Origin: UBA11606 sp039815945
GTDB lineage: Bacteria; Actinomycetota; Acidimicrobiia; Acidimicrobiales; Aldehydirespiratoraceae
Assembly: GCA_039815945.1 (NCBI GenBank)
Contig: JBCBYI010000033.1
Span: 1-24,135, forward strand
DNA length: 24,135 nt
Direction: 5' to 3'
The notes beneath the pieces were generated by a model. It was not told the origin of the DNA, did no database searches, and was given only the letters and a program-made list of their open reading frames with translations. Positions 1-6,700 of this stretch are shown in pieces; the first letter of the stretch is position 1; every line of letters starts with the position of its first letter. The position numbers and the translations under genes were made by a program.

Positions 1-26
1 CCGACCGACAGCCATGCGTCGGTCGG
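1..26. terminator. Terminator-like inverted repeat at window edge
   Basis: A perfect 9-bp inverted repeat (CCGACCGAC at 1-9, GTCGGTCGG at 18-26) encloses an 8-nt loop. There is no T-tract. It probably ends a gene lying left of the window or separates it from the gene at 70. The stem could extend beyond base 1. Confidence 0.4.
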
Positions 27-69
27 GGTGCCACCTCACGTGCTGCGGTTGGCGGGAATGAACTGATCG

Positions 70-324
70 ATGCCGCGCTACATCGTCAGCCGGCGACAGA
101 TGAGCAACGGCGATCACGAGGTGCACAACCTCGACTCGGCGTGCCCCTACCTGCCGAGCTACGCGAACCAGATCCTGCTCGGCGACCACGAGAGCTGTGA
201 GACCGCGGTGAAGGCGGCCCGGCAGTTCTTCACAACGGCGAACGGTTGCTACAACTGCGCCACCGGCTGCCATGTGCACGGCGGCGTGGCGGCCACCCGA
301 GAGGGCATCCCCTACCGGCGCTGA
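70..324 (+). CDS. Small Cys/His-rich conserved-type hypothetical protein
   Basis: This 84-residue protein has no function that I recognise with certainty. It carries five cysteines (Cys25, Cys43, Cys60, Cys63, Cys67) plus His16, His19 and His68. The segment GCYNCATGCH resembles a metal-binding or redox knuckle, and a central stretch with SCETAV and a helix of basic and aromatic residues precedes it. The layout (an HEVH motif, a CPYLP motif, then a Cys cluster) matches small uncharacterised proteins I recall in many bacteria. There is no signal peptide or membrane segment, so it is probably cytoplasmic. The ATG at 70 has only a weak purine-rich stretch (GGCGGGA) upstream. The gene is monocistronic and ends 3 nt from the convergent stop of the polymerase gene. 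Zinc binding is inferred only from cysteine spacing. Confidence 0.75.
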   Translation: MPRYIVSRRQMSNGDHEVHNLDSACPYLPSYANQILLGDHESCETAVKAARQFFTTANGCYNCATGCHVHGGVAATREGIPYRR

Positions 325-327
325 CGC

Positions 328-2037
328 CTACTTCGCCTCCGACCAGCGGTCGACGACGCTCGTGTCGGCCACGAACCGGACATCGGGTTCGGGCGACCAG
401 TAGTGCGCCGCCTCGTCGACCGCCGTCGTCACGAGGACCGCGGCCTCCTCCGCGCGATCGACGGGAACGTGCACGAGCAACTCGTCGTGCAGGCACAACA
501 CGACCTCGGCGCCGAGCGCCCGGCCCCGTCGGCGAACCGTGATCGCCCACACCTTGAAGAGCTCGGCGGCCGCACCCTGGATCATCGCGTTGCGCGCGTA
601 GCGGCCCCGCGCGGCTGCGACCGAGACCGCACGGTCGAGATCCCCGCCGGTCGAGGCATCGGTCCACATCCGTACCCGGCGACCACCGCGGGTGAACACG
701 TCGCGGCCGGCCTTGCCCGCCGCGGCTGCCGCCTCGAGGAGCTCCATCGCCACCGGATAGCTCTTCTGCAGACCTGCGAGGGCGCCGGCCGACTCACCGG
801 TCGTCGCGCCGTACATGGCGCCCAGCACCGCCACCTTGGCGATGTCGCGCTCGACACCGAGCGTGCGAGCGATCGGGGCGTAGAGATCATCCTGACGGGT
901 CGCGTCGATCAGGCGCCGATCGCCGGACACCGCGGCCAGCACCCGCGGCTCGATCTGGCCGAGATCGGCTCGCACGATCCGGTGTCCGGGCTTGGCGGCG
1001 ACGATCGGGCGCATCATCGATGGCAGGTTGTGCAGACCAGCCGACGCGGTCATGCGGCCGGCTGCGCCGTCGGAGCTGGCCCAGCCACCCCGGAGCCGAC
1101 CCTCGTGGACGTGCTCGTCGAGCCAGTGCCAGCCATACGTGGTGGCGATGCGCTCGTCCTTGCGCCAGGTGAGCAACGCATCGACGAGTGGGTCGGTGTC
1201 GCGGAGCTGCTCGAGCCGCCACGCACGCGTGTCGGGGAGATCGTGCCCCTGCCGCCGCAGCATGGCCTTCACCTCACCCGGGTTGCGTAGATTGACCGGC
1301 TGGCGGGATTCGAGCTTCGACAGGACCTGCTCGTCGCGGGCGGCTCGGATGTCGTCCTCGTCGGCCATCGTGCGCGGCCGGCGACCGGCCGCGGCGAGGA
1401 TCAGCCGTTCGGCCTCCGGTACGTCGATGGGAAGACCCGAGGCGGTCATCTCCGCACAGAGAAGATCGGCGGCGGACTCCGAGCGGGCGGTCGAGTATGC
1501 GCGGGCCGGATCGGGCAGCGCGTCGAGCGCGTCGCGCTGCCTCGCCATCGCATCCAGGGCAAGCGCCGCCCACTCGGCCAGCCGCTGCGGTGTCTCCCCG
1601 AAGCCGCCGTCGATCCATTCGGGTCGGAGATGACCGTCGGGACGGCGGGGCTGATCGCGGTCGCCCTCGTCGACGGGTGCGTCGAGCAGGCCGAGCTGCC
1701 CCATCGTGGGAAGGGTGTCGGGGTCGAGACCGTGGAGGCTCGCCCACACCAGGCCGAGCGGCGCCTTCCAGGTGCCGTGGAGGAACCGGTGCACGGTCGC
1801 CACGTCCCAACATCGATCGATCGCCACGCCCGCGAGGAGATCCGACGTCTCGCGTCCCCACCAGACCCACCGGGGTCCGCCCGCATCGTGGAGTTCGACC
1901 ACGACAGCCACGGGATCGACCGTGGGAATCGACCAGGTCTCGGCCCCGCGGGCCAGCCCGACGCCGACCCCCGGCCGCAGCGCGACCGCGACGTCGTCGC
2001 GGCGATCGAAGACGGGCACGCGTTGCAGCACCGACAC
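328..2037 (-). CDS. Bifunctional 3'-5' exonuclease/DNA polymerase (family A, PolI-like)
   Basis: This 569-residue protein is a family-A DNA polymerase without the 5'-nuclease domain, the form seen as a second PolA-like protein in actinobacteria. The polymerase core is clear: SAGLHNLPSM near 333, motif A ADLGQIEPRVLA with Asp about 358, an abbreviated motif B with Lys about 401 followed by AMYGATTG, and motif C LHDELLVHVP with His-Asp-Glu about 517-519. Residues 1-200 correspond to the exonuclease-like domain, but I cannot see a convincing DEDD carboxylate set, so proofreading may be absent. The reading frame continues upstream into the dehydrogenase gene. I chose GTG at 2037, just past the dehydrogenase stop (2048); GTG at 2031 is the alternative. 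No clear Shine-Dalgarno sequence is present. It is probably cotranscribed with the dehydrogenase and is likely used in DNA repair synthesis. Confidence 0.88.
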   Translation of the reverse strand: MSVLQRVPVFDRRDDVAVALRPGVGVGLARGAETWSIPTVDPVAVVVELHDAGGPRWVWWGRETSDLLAGVAIDRCWDVATVHRFLHGTWKAPLGLVWASLHGLDPDTLPTMGQLGLLDAPVDEGDRDQPRRPDGHLRPEWIDGGFGETPQRLAEWAALALDAMARQRDALDALPDPARAYSTARSESAADLLCAEMTASGLPIDVPEAERLILAAAGRRPRTMADEDDIRAARDEQVLSKLESRQPVNLRNPGEVKAMLRRQGHDLPDTRAWRLEQLRDTDPLVDALLTWRKDERIATTYGWHWLDEHVHEGRLRGGWASSDGAAGRMTASAGLHNLPSMMRPIVAAKPGHRIVRADLGQIEPRVLAAVSGDRRLIDATRQDDLYAPIARTLGVERDIAKVAVLGAMYGATTGESAGALAGLQKSYPVAMELLEAAAAAGKAGRDVFTRGGRRVRMWTDASTGGDLDRAVSVAAARGRYARNAMIQGAAAELFKVWAITVRRRGRALGAEVVLCLHDELLVHVPVDRAEEAAVLVTTAVDEAAHYWSPEPDVRFVADTSVVDRWSEAK

Positions 2038-2047
2038 GGGGTTGGGT

Positions 2048-3307
2048 TCAGCCGGTCTTGGCGCGTCCGGCGAATCCGAAGAGCTTTCCGGCGACCTTGC
2101 GTATCTGGATCTCCTCGGTGCCCTCGGTGATGCGGTAGCGCCGGTGGTGACGGTAGATGTGCTCGAAGGGGTACTTCCGGCCGTAGCCGTACCCGCCGCA
2201 CGCCTGCATCGCCTGGTCGGCTGCGTCACAGCAGAAGCGGTTACCCCGGTAGTTGCACATTGCGACCTTGTCGGTGATCTCGAGATGGTCGACGCCTTCA
2301 TCCATCTCCCACGCGGTCTTCCAGATCAGCGCTCGGATCATCTCGGCGTCGGTGGCGAGCTCGGCGAGCGGGAACTGGATCGCCTGGTTCGACGCGAGCG
2401 GCTTGCCAAACACGGTGCGGTTGGTGACGTGCTCGACGGCGACGTCGATGCAATGCAAGCCGGCACCGAGCGACGAGGCGGCCTGCCGGATGCGGTTCTC
2501 GTGCACGAAGAGCTGGGCGGTCTGCAGACCGCGACCCTCCTCGCCGAGGATGTCGGCGTCGCTGACGCGGACGTCGGTGAGCTTCACGTGGGCGTGGTCG
2601 GTCGGCATGTTGAACGTCCACATGAATTCCTCGACGCCGAACCCGGGCGTGTCGACCGGGACGATGAAGCAGGTGATGCCGTGACCTTCGCCGGGGTTGC
2701 CTGACGTGCGGGCGAAGATGAAGTCGTGGGTGGCGTGGTGCAGCCCTGTGTTCCAGTACTTCTCGCCGTTGATGACCCACTCGTCGCCGTCGCGGACCGC
2801 GGTGGTCTCCATCCAGGTGGCGTCGGAGCCGTGGAGCGGTTCGGTGAGGCCGAAGCCGATGCGAGCCTCCCCGGCCAGCATCTTCGGGATCCACTCCTGC
2901 TGCTGCGCTTCGGAGCCGTACCGCTCCATCATCAGCACGGTCGGGAAGTTGCCGATGATCGACGACTCGTTCTGCAGGTCGTTGTGCAGGCCGAGACCCC
3001 GCCGGGCGAGGTGCTCGCGCACGATCGCCATCGCCAGGTTGGAGCCGTCGCGGCCACCGAAGCGAGCCGGCAGTTGGTAGCGCAGGAGACCGGCGGTATC
3101 GGCCTCACGCCGCATGCGCCCGAGCAACGCTTCCCACTCGGCGTTCGGGAGGCCGTCGCGGTCCCAGTCGGTGCGGGCGTCCTCACGGCGGTGATCGAAG
3201 AACCGGATGTTGTCGTCCTCGGCCTCGATCGGTGCGATCACGTCGTCGATGAAGGTGTCGCATTCGTCGAGCAGCGCCTGGATGTCGGCCGGGATCGAGA
3301 AGTCCAT
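2048..3307 (-). CDS. Acyl-CoA dehydrogenase family protein
   Basis: This 419-residue flavoprotein is the size of the acyl-CoA dehydrogenase family, which introduces an alpha-beta double bond into acyl-CoA using FAD and passes electrons to ETF. The N-terminal all-alpha domain begins MDFSIPADIQALLDE. The middle beta domain holds FGLTEPLHGSDATWMETTA and GEKYWNTG (FAD and substrate contacts). The C-terminal domain contains RTVFGKPLASNQAIQFPLAE, the QACGGYGYGR motif, and ITEGTEEIQ carrying the usual catalytic-base Glu position. Substrate chain length cannot be read from sequence. The start at ATG 3307 is preferred over an upstream in-frame start at 3361 because that one lies inside the divergent tRNA-Lys. 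A TACCGT hexamer 6 nt upstream of 3307 also supports it as a leaderless start. Confidence 0.93.
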   Translation of the reverse strand: MDFSIPADIQALLDECDTFIDDVIAPIEAEDDNIRFFDHRREDARTDWDRDGLPNAEWEALLGRMRREADTAGLLRYQLPARFGGRDGSNLAMAIVREHLARRGLGLHNDLQNESSIIGNFPTVLMMERYGSEAQQQEWIPKMLAGEARIGFGLTEPLHGSDATWMETTAVRDGDEWVINGEKYWNTGLHHATHDFIFARTSGNPGEGHGITCFIVPVDTPGFGVEEFMWTFNMPTDHAHVKLTDVRVSDADILGEEGRGLQTAQLFVHENRIRQAASSLGAGLHCIDVAVEHVTNRTVFGKPLASNQAIQFPLAELATDAEMIRALIWKTAWEMDEGVDHLEITDKVAMCNYRGNRFCCDAADQAMQACGGYGYGRKYPFEHIYRHHRRYRITEGTEEIQIRKVAGKLFGFAGRAKTG

Positions 3308-3313
3308 TGCGCC

Positions 3314-3319
3314 ACGGTA
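3314..3319 (-). promoter_or_regulatory. Leaderless -10 element for acyl-CoA dehydrogenase
   Basis: On the minus strand TACCGT is followed by 6 nt (GGCGCA) and then the ATG at 3307. This is the spacing expected when transcription starts at the start codon. No Shine-Dalgarno sequence is present and no -35 element is evident. Confidence 0.5.
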
Positions 3320-3325
3320 GGTCGT

Positions 3326-3331
3326 TAGGCT
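3326..3331 (+). promoter_or_regulatory. -10 element for tRNA-Lys
   Basis: TAGGCT lies 7 nt upstream of the first base of the tRNA. It is the same hexamer class and spacing seen before several protein genes here. The segment is shared with the divergent dehydrogenase promoter, giving back-to-back promoters in about 30 bp. Confidence 0.5.
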
Positions 3332-3338
3332 CGCCCGT

Positions 3339-3412
3339 GCCCCCGTAGCCAAGTTGGTCACGGCAGCGGACTTTTAATCCGAAGATCGTGGGTTCGAGTC
3401 CCACCGGGGGCA
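3339..3412 (+). tRNA. tRNA-Lys (anticodon TTT)
   Basis: A full cloverleaf can be folded. The acceptor stem is GCCCCCG (3339-3345) with CGGGGGC (3405-3411). The D stem is GCC/GGC around 3348-3364. The anticodon loop CTTTTAA (3371-3377) carries TTT at 3373-3375. The T arm is GTGGG-TTCGAGT-CCCAC (3388-3404). The discriminator base is A3412. The 3' CCA is not encoded. The outermost anticodon-stem pair is a G-A mismatch. Confidence 0.96.
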
Positions 3413-3431
3413 CGAGCGGCGTTATCGGGGC

Positions 3432-3437
3432 TAGGGT
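3432..3437 (+). promoter_or_regulatory. Possible -10 element for the STAS-like gene
   Basis: TAGGGT is followed 7 nt later by GTG at 3445. That GTG is out of frame with the downstream gene, so it would mark a transcription start giving a leader of about 65 nt before the Shine-Dalgarno-led GTG at 3510. Confidence 0.35.
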
Positions 3438-3509
3438 CCACGGCGTGTCGAGGGTGTGGTTGGGTCACCGCCGACGCGGGCCGACCCAGCCGATCCCGGA
3501 GACCGTCAC

Positions 3510-3920
3510 GTGCCGACCACGTTCGACCCACGACCCGATGGGTACGTCGCGACCTTCACCGGCGCGTTGCAGCTCGCCGACGTGGAAGCGATCCACGCGG
3601 CGGCCGTCGACCACTTCGGCGACGGCACCCTTCGGTGGGCCGTGCTGGACATGGCGGAGGCGTGGGTCGACCCACCCATGAACAACGGCGAGGAGGTGGG
3701 ACAGCTGGAGATCGTCCTTCGGCTCGCCCATCACGTGAGCGAGGCGCGCACGAGCCGGCTCCGTCTCGCGGTCGTGATCCGCGACGAGTTCACGTCGGCG
3801 CTGGTCCGTCTGACCGGGACCGCAGCCGAACTCGCGCCGAGCGCCTTCGAGACCACCGATCTGCGCTTCGCCCAGTTCCGCGATCTCGACGAGGCCACGG
3901 AGTGGGCCACCGCCGACTGA
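3510..3920 (+). CDS. STAS/SpoIIAA-like hypothetical protein
   Basis: This 136-residue soluble protein shows alternating strands and helices: a strand around GYVATFTG, a helix ADVEAIHAAAVDHFG, a strand LRWAVLDMAEA, a long helix, a strand LRLAVVIRDE, and a C-terminal strand RFAQFRDLDEATEWATA. The ending resembles the 'F.DLDEA..W' close of SpoIIAA/STAS-like lipid- or partner-binding domains, so I place it there tentatively. No catalytic residues are evident. The start is GTG at 3510, because GGAG at 3498-3501 sits 8 nt upstream; the longer in-frame start at 3456 lacks such a site and would add a low-complexity leader. It is monocistronic between tRNA-Lys and a long noncoding stretch. Confidence 0.65.
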   Translation: MPTTFDPRPDGYVATFTGALQLADVEAIHAAAVDHFGDGTLRWAVLDMAEAWVDPPMNNGEEVGQLEIVLRLAHHVSEARTSRLRLAVVIRDEFTSALVRLTGTAAELAPSAFETTDLRFAQFRDLDEATEWATAD

Positions 3921-4466
3921 CATCTGAAGGTCGACACGATTTCGCGGCCGTTCCCCAACCGGTAGGGGCGCCCGTTCGAACCCAATCCAACCTCGGGTGA
4001 ACAGTCGGAGATTGCCGCGGTTGCCACGCAGCGCGCTGCCACGCTCACGCTCGTGTCTCCCTCGTGGTCGTGGGTGAAGCCGTCGACGTGGCCTCGGTTC
4101 ACGTCCTTTTGGTCCCGGTGGGTGTACTGGACCATGCGCGCGTGGTTCTGGAGTGGGATCGAGCGGCGCTGGTTCCGGTCGGCTGCCTGTCGGCGGCGCG
4201 GCGAGCGACGACGCATCGCACACATCGCGGAACGGCGCGATCGGCTCACCGAACTCGGGATCTCAGTACCGGCCGTTCAGGTCTACACTCGGCGAGGCGG
4301 TCCACCGGACCCGCCGATCCGGCGACCGGCACCACCGGCGCCACGCGACGCCCAGCGCCAACAGGACCGGGCTCGCCATCTCGACGACTGCCGGCGCCAC
4401 GGACTCGTGACACTCGAGATCGACACGTGACCCGACCGCGCGTGGCGATCGTCCTACGATCGCCAC
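3921..4466. other. Long stretch without a confident gene
   Basis: This 546-bp interval holds no recognisable conserved gene. Reading frames are open on both strands with high G/C at the same third positions: plus strand 4053-4430, minus strand roughly 4249 down to 3731. Codon bias therefore does not choose between them. A hairpin with a bulge lies around 4300-4319 (GGCGGTCC / GGACCCGCC). A TACACT hexamer at 4284-4289 could be a -10 element. The stretch ends in the start-codon hairpin of the next gene. Confidence 0.5.
4053..4430 (+). CDS. Candidate Trp-rich small protein (uncertain)
   Basis: This possible 125-residue reading frame starts at GTG 4053, or at GTG 4074. It has nine tryptophans in its first 40 residues, then a basic stretch RRRGERRRIAHIAERRDR, then a proline-rich tail that looks less protein-like. 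The first 80 codons keep strong G/C third positions. There is no Shine-Dalgarno sequence and no TANNNT element at the expected distance, and I know no matching family. The opposite strand is also open with the same phase bias. A real product could be a small membrane-interacting basic protein, but this may be a chance frame. Confidence 0.25.
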   Translation: MSPSWSWVKPSTWPRFTSFWSRWVYWTMRAWFWSGIERRWFRSAACRRRGERRRIAHIAERRDRLTELGISVPAVQVYTRRGGPPDPPIRRPAPPAPRDAQRQQDRARHLDDCRRHGLVTLEIDT

Positions 4467-4469
4467 GTG
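4439..4469 (+). promoter_or_regulatory. Hairpin and -10 element overlapping a start codon
   Basis: CGTGGCGATCG (4441-4451) and CGATCGCCACG (4457-4467) form a perfect 11-bp stem with a 5-nt loop. It extends to 13 pairs with G4440-T4468 and C4439-G4469. The GTG start codon at 4467-4469 is the 3' edge of the stem. TACGAT at 4455-4460 lies 6 nt before the GTG and fits a leaderless -10 element. The dyad could therefore be a DNA operator over the promoter, or an RNA hairpin masking the start if transcription begins upstream. Confidence 0.5.
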
Positions 4470-5267
4470 CAGCCCCGTCAGATCGTCATCATGTTGGTCA
4501 CGCTCATCGTGATCGTCGGTGCCGCCCTGTTCGTCGTCACCTGGACCGGTGGCGACGACGAGGACACCGCCGCGCCGACCACCACGCTTGCGCCCAGCAC
4601 GTCGAGCACCACCTCGACCACGTCGACCACCACCACGTCGACGACGACCACCACGATCCCCGTCGAGTGCTCGACCGATCCGGCCGACACCGAGACCGAC
4701 ACCGTTCCGGAGACCACCGAGTCGACGACCTCGACGTCGACCACGACGACCACCACGGCAGAAACCGGCGACGACGTTGACGATGAGCCCGCCGCGCCGA
4801 CCACGACCGTGCTCAACCTCGGCACCAACGACTCGATCTCGACCGTCGGCCTCGGCGAGGTCACCTTCGGCATGACGGTCGCCCAGGCCGAGGTCGCCGC
4901 CGGTACCGACCTGATCAACTGCGCGCCGACCAGCGCCTGCTACCGCGTCACGCCGGCTCGCGGCCCCGAGGGCATCAGCTTCCTCGTCACCGAGAGCACC
5001 ATCGAGCGGGTCGACATCGTGTCGGGCCCCCTCACCACCCGCTCCGGCATCGGCATCGGTTCGCCCGAGGACGACATCATCAACCTCTTCGGCGATCAGA
5101 TCGAGATCCTCGTGAACGACGACAGCAGCGTCGACCTGATCTTCGTGCCCCAGGACGAGTCCGACGCCGAGTTCCGGGTCATCTTCACGATCCGCGACGG
5201 CGTCGTCGAGACCTTCCGTAGCGGCCGGGTCCCCCAGGTCACCGTGCAGGATCCCTGCGCAGGCTGA
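4467..5267 (+). CDS. Membrane-anchored Thr-rich extracytoplasmic protein
   Basis: This 266-residue protein has an N-terminal membrane anchor (about residues 6-26, rich in I/V/L/M) without a lipobox. A Ser/Thr low-complexity stalk (about 36-115) with acidic interruptions follows. The C-terminal globular domain of about 150 residues includes VGLGEVTFGMTVAQAEVAAG, a Cys pair (INCAPTSACYR), and a second similar element GIGIGSPEDDIINLFGDQIE. The G-x-V-x-F-G-M-T motif recurs in secreted actinobacterial proteins of unknown function. The stalk suggests a surface-exposed, possibly glycosylated linker. The GTG start at 4467 directly follows a TACGAT element. A hairpin at 5280-5300 follows the stop. The function is not known. 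Confidence 0.8.
   Translation: MQPRQIVIMLVTLIVIVGAALFVVTWTGGDDEDTAAPTTTLAPSTSSTTSTTSTTTTSTTTTTIPVECSTDPADTETDTVPETTESTTSTSTTTTTTAETGDDVDDEPAAPTTTVLNLGTNDSISTVGLGEVTFGMTVAQAEVAAGTDLINCAPTSACYRVTPARGPEGISFLVTESTIERVDIVSGPLTTRSGIGIGSPEDDIINLFGDQIEILVNDDSSVDLIFVPQDESDAEFRVIFTIRDGVVETFRSGRVPQVTVQDPCAG
4574..4766 (+). repeat. Thr/Ser-codon low-complexity repeat tract
   Basis: Within the stalk coding region the DNA is dominated by irregular repeats of ACC, ACG and TCG triplets (for example ACGTCGACC and ACCACC units). This short-period composition is prone to slippage and could vary in length between strains. Confidence 0.7.
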
Positions 5268-5279
5268 GCCGGGTTTCTG

Positions 5280-5300
5280 GGCCGAATGGCTCATTCGGCC
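5280..5300 (+). terminator. Hairpin terminator after the Thr-rich protein gene
   Basis: GGCCGAAT (5280-5287) and ATTCGGCC (5293-5300) form a perfect 8-bp stem with a 5-nt loop, 12 nt after the stop codon. Only a short weak GAATTTCC follows, so termination may be partial or non-canonical. Confidence 0.55.
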
Positions 5301-5402
5301 GAATTTCCAAGAAATCGCGCGACTCGGGTCCGTCTCGTGCGTTGTATGGACACAACCACGAACGCTTCATCGGACTGGACTCCCGGAGAGACGTCGAAAC
5401 AC

Positions 5403-5447
5403 ACCAGAACGGACCGCCTCAACCGGGGCGGTCCGTTCTGGTTTCCT
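5403..5447 (+). terminator. Strong hairpin (terminator or attenuator) just before the lipoprotein gene
   Basis: A perfect 16-bp stem pairs 5403-5418 with 5427-5442 around an 8-nt loop TCAACCGG and is followed by TTTCC. It lies only 11 nt upstream of the ATG at 5454. An earlier hairpin at 5280-5300 already closes the preceding gene, so this one looks like the end of a short RNA from about 5345, or an attenuator for the lipoprotein. The interval 5301-5402 has no recognisable gene. Confidence 0.6.
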
Positions 5448-5453
5448 GGGTGG

Positions 5454-5990
5454 ATGCGCCGCCGACTCCTCTTGCTCCTCCTCGCCGTGATCGCCGGCAG
5501 CGCCGCCTGTTCGATCGAGGACGGCGGGGGCGAGGGTCGGGCCGACGTCAACGAAACGACGACGACGATCGACGCCCCGACCACCACCGACACCCGGCCC
5601 CCGGGCTCGATCGGCATCGTGGAGGTCGCCGGCGAGGTCCACGAGCTCGACGCGGACTGCTACGCGCCGGGTGCGGGCGAGCTCGTCGTGACCGGCACTG
5701 CGACGACCGCCGGCGGCGCCCGCATCGAGGTCTTCGTGCAGGCATTCGTCGGTCGGCCCTACGTCGGGATCACCGTCGTCGACGAGATCGCATCGGTGCG
5801 CTACGAGCCCGCGGTCGATCGTCCTCTCGACATCACCCTGCTCGACGACGTGGTCCGCGTCGACGACGTCGCGTTGGTCACCGATCTCGACCTGACGACC
5901 GGCGAGGGCACCGACGCCGGCGTCGGGACCGTCGTGGTCGAGTGCCGCTCCTACGAGGCCGAGTTGCCGGTCGGCTTCGACGCCGGGTGA
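5454..5990 (+). CDS. Putative lipoprotein with Thr-rich linker
   Basis: This 178-residue protein begins MRRRLLLLLLAVIAGSAAC, a typical n-region and h-region ending in a lipobox-like SAAC with Cys19 as the lipidation site (the -3 residue Ser is not the preferred Leu). A short acidic and Thr-rich linker (NETTTTIDAPTTTDTR) leads to a beta-rich domain of about 130 residues with two cysteines (DADCYAPG and VVECRSYE), probably a disulfide. No known family is recognised. I chose ATG 5454 over an in-frame ATG at 5286, because only this start exposes the signal peptide; the longer version would read through the 16-bp hairpin. A purine stretch GGGTGG abuts the start. The 3' end overlaps the convergent MscS-like gene by 40 bp. 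Confidence 0.78.
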   Translation: MRRRLLLLLLAVIAGSAACSIEDGGGEGRADVNETTTTIDAPTTTDTRPPGSIGIVEVAGEVHELDADCYAPGAGELVVTGTATTAGGARIEVFVQAFVGRPYVGITVVDEIASVRYEPAVDRPLDITLLDDVVRVDDVALVTDLDLTTGEGTDAGVGTVVVECRSYEAELPVGFDAG

Positions 5991-6700
5991 TGCACGATCA
6001 GCTCGCCCCGACTGAGGCGGGTGTTGGCCAGGTGCAGTGACGAGCCGTCGGCGAGCGCCAGTTCGACCGACGCCGGGTGCATGGCGACGACCCGCCCCGA
6101 GGTTCCGTCGATCGTGATGTCGTCGCCGACCCGCACCAACCGATGCAACGATCGGCCGGCGGCGATCTCGCCGCCCATCTCACGGCCGCCGAAACCGACG
6201 AGCAGGGCGAACGAGGCGGTGCCACCGAATGCGACGGCGGCGACCAGGATCGTGAGGATCGTCGTCTCGACGCCGAGCTGGCTGAGCGCGAGCACGGTCG
6301 CGATGACGTAGACGATCGCTCGACCGATCGCCGACACCTGAGAACGAACCCGGCCACTCGAGCCGACGAACGCGGTGTTCACCATGCCGTTGATGGCGAA
6401 GGCGATCGCCCGAGCGGCGATGAGGATCAGGCCGGCTGCGAGGATCCGTGGGGACTTCCGAAGGACTTCGGCCGGGATCGGCTCGAGCGTGTCGGGATTG
6501 GTGAAGCCGATGGCGACGACGACGCCGAGCGAGGTGAAGAACAAGAACAGGAACGTGGCGGTGGCCCGGGCGGCGTCGTGCGCCTCCGGCCGGTCCTCAC
6601 GGTCGTGGAGGATGATGCGGCGCACGAGTTGACCGCCGACCAGCCCCGAGAGCAGGCCGACGATGATGGCGCCGGTCGCATAGATCCATGGATCGATCAT
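5951..6700 (-). CDS. MscS-like mechanosensitive channel family protein
   Basis: This 249-residue membrane protein has about five hydrophobic segments (near 6-29, 46-66, 83-107, 122-144 and 147-170). The last, with VAAVAFGGTASFALLVGFGGREMGG cut by small residues, resembles the Gly/Ala-rich pore helix of MscS. A short beta domain follows: VRVGDDITIDGTSGRVVAMH and LADGSSLHLANTRL match the 'vGD.I.i.g..G.V' and 'dG..v.ipN..l' elements of that family. The large cytoplasmic C-terminal cage is missing, so it is smaller than E. coli MscS (286 residues). The ATG at 6700 overlaps the anti-sigma stop as ATGA, with GGAGG 6 nt upstream, showing translational coupling. Channel activity is inferred from fold motifs. 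Confidence 0.78.
   Translation of the reverse strand: MIDPWIYATGAIIVGLLSGLVGGQLVRRIILHDREDRPEAHDAARATATFLFLFFTSLGVVVAIGFTNPDTLEPIPAEVLRKSPRILAAGLILIAARAIAFAINGMVNTAFVGSSGRVRSQVSAIGRAIVYVIATVLALSQLGVETTILTILVAAVAFGGTASFALLVGFGGREMGGEIAAGRSLHRLVRVGDDITIDGTSGRVVAMHPASVELALADGSSLHLANTRLSRGELIVHHPASKPTGNSAS

Noticed and set aside
3308..3361. N-terminal extension of the acyl-CoA dehydrogenase to 3361
   Set aside because: The extension would read through the divergent tRNA-Lys, and the family's N-terminus starts at MDFSIP.
3950..3995. Possible tRNA suggested by a GTTCGAAC T-loop-like string
   Set aside because: Flanking bases do not form a T stem on either strand, and no acceptor or anticodon arm can be folded.
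4600..4770. CRISPR-like or tandem repeat array
   Set aside because: The repeats are short codon-period ACC/ACG/TCG triplets encoding a Thr/Ser stalk, with no spacers.
4263..5294. Long minus-strand reading frame opposite the Thr-rich protein
   Set aside because: Its Gly/Arg/Asp/Val-rich repetitive composition is the antisense of the Thr-codon tract; the plus-strand protein has a clear anchor and domain.
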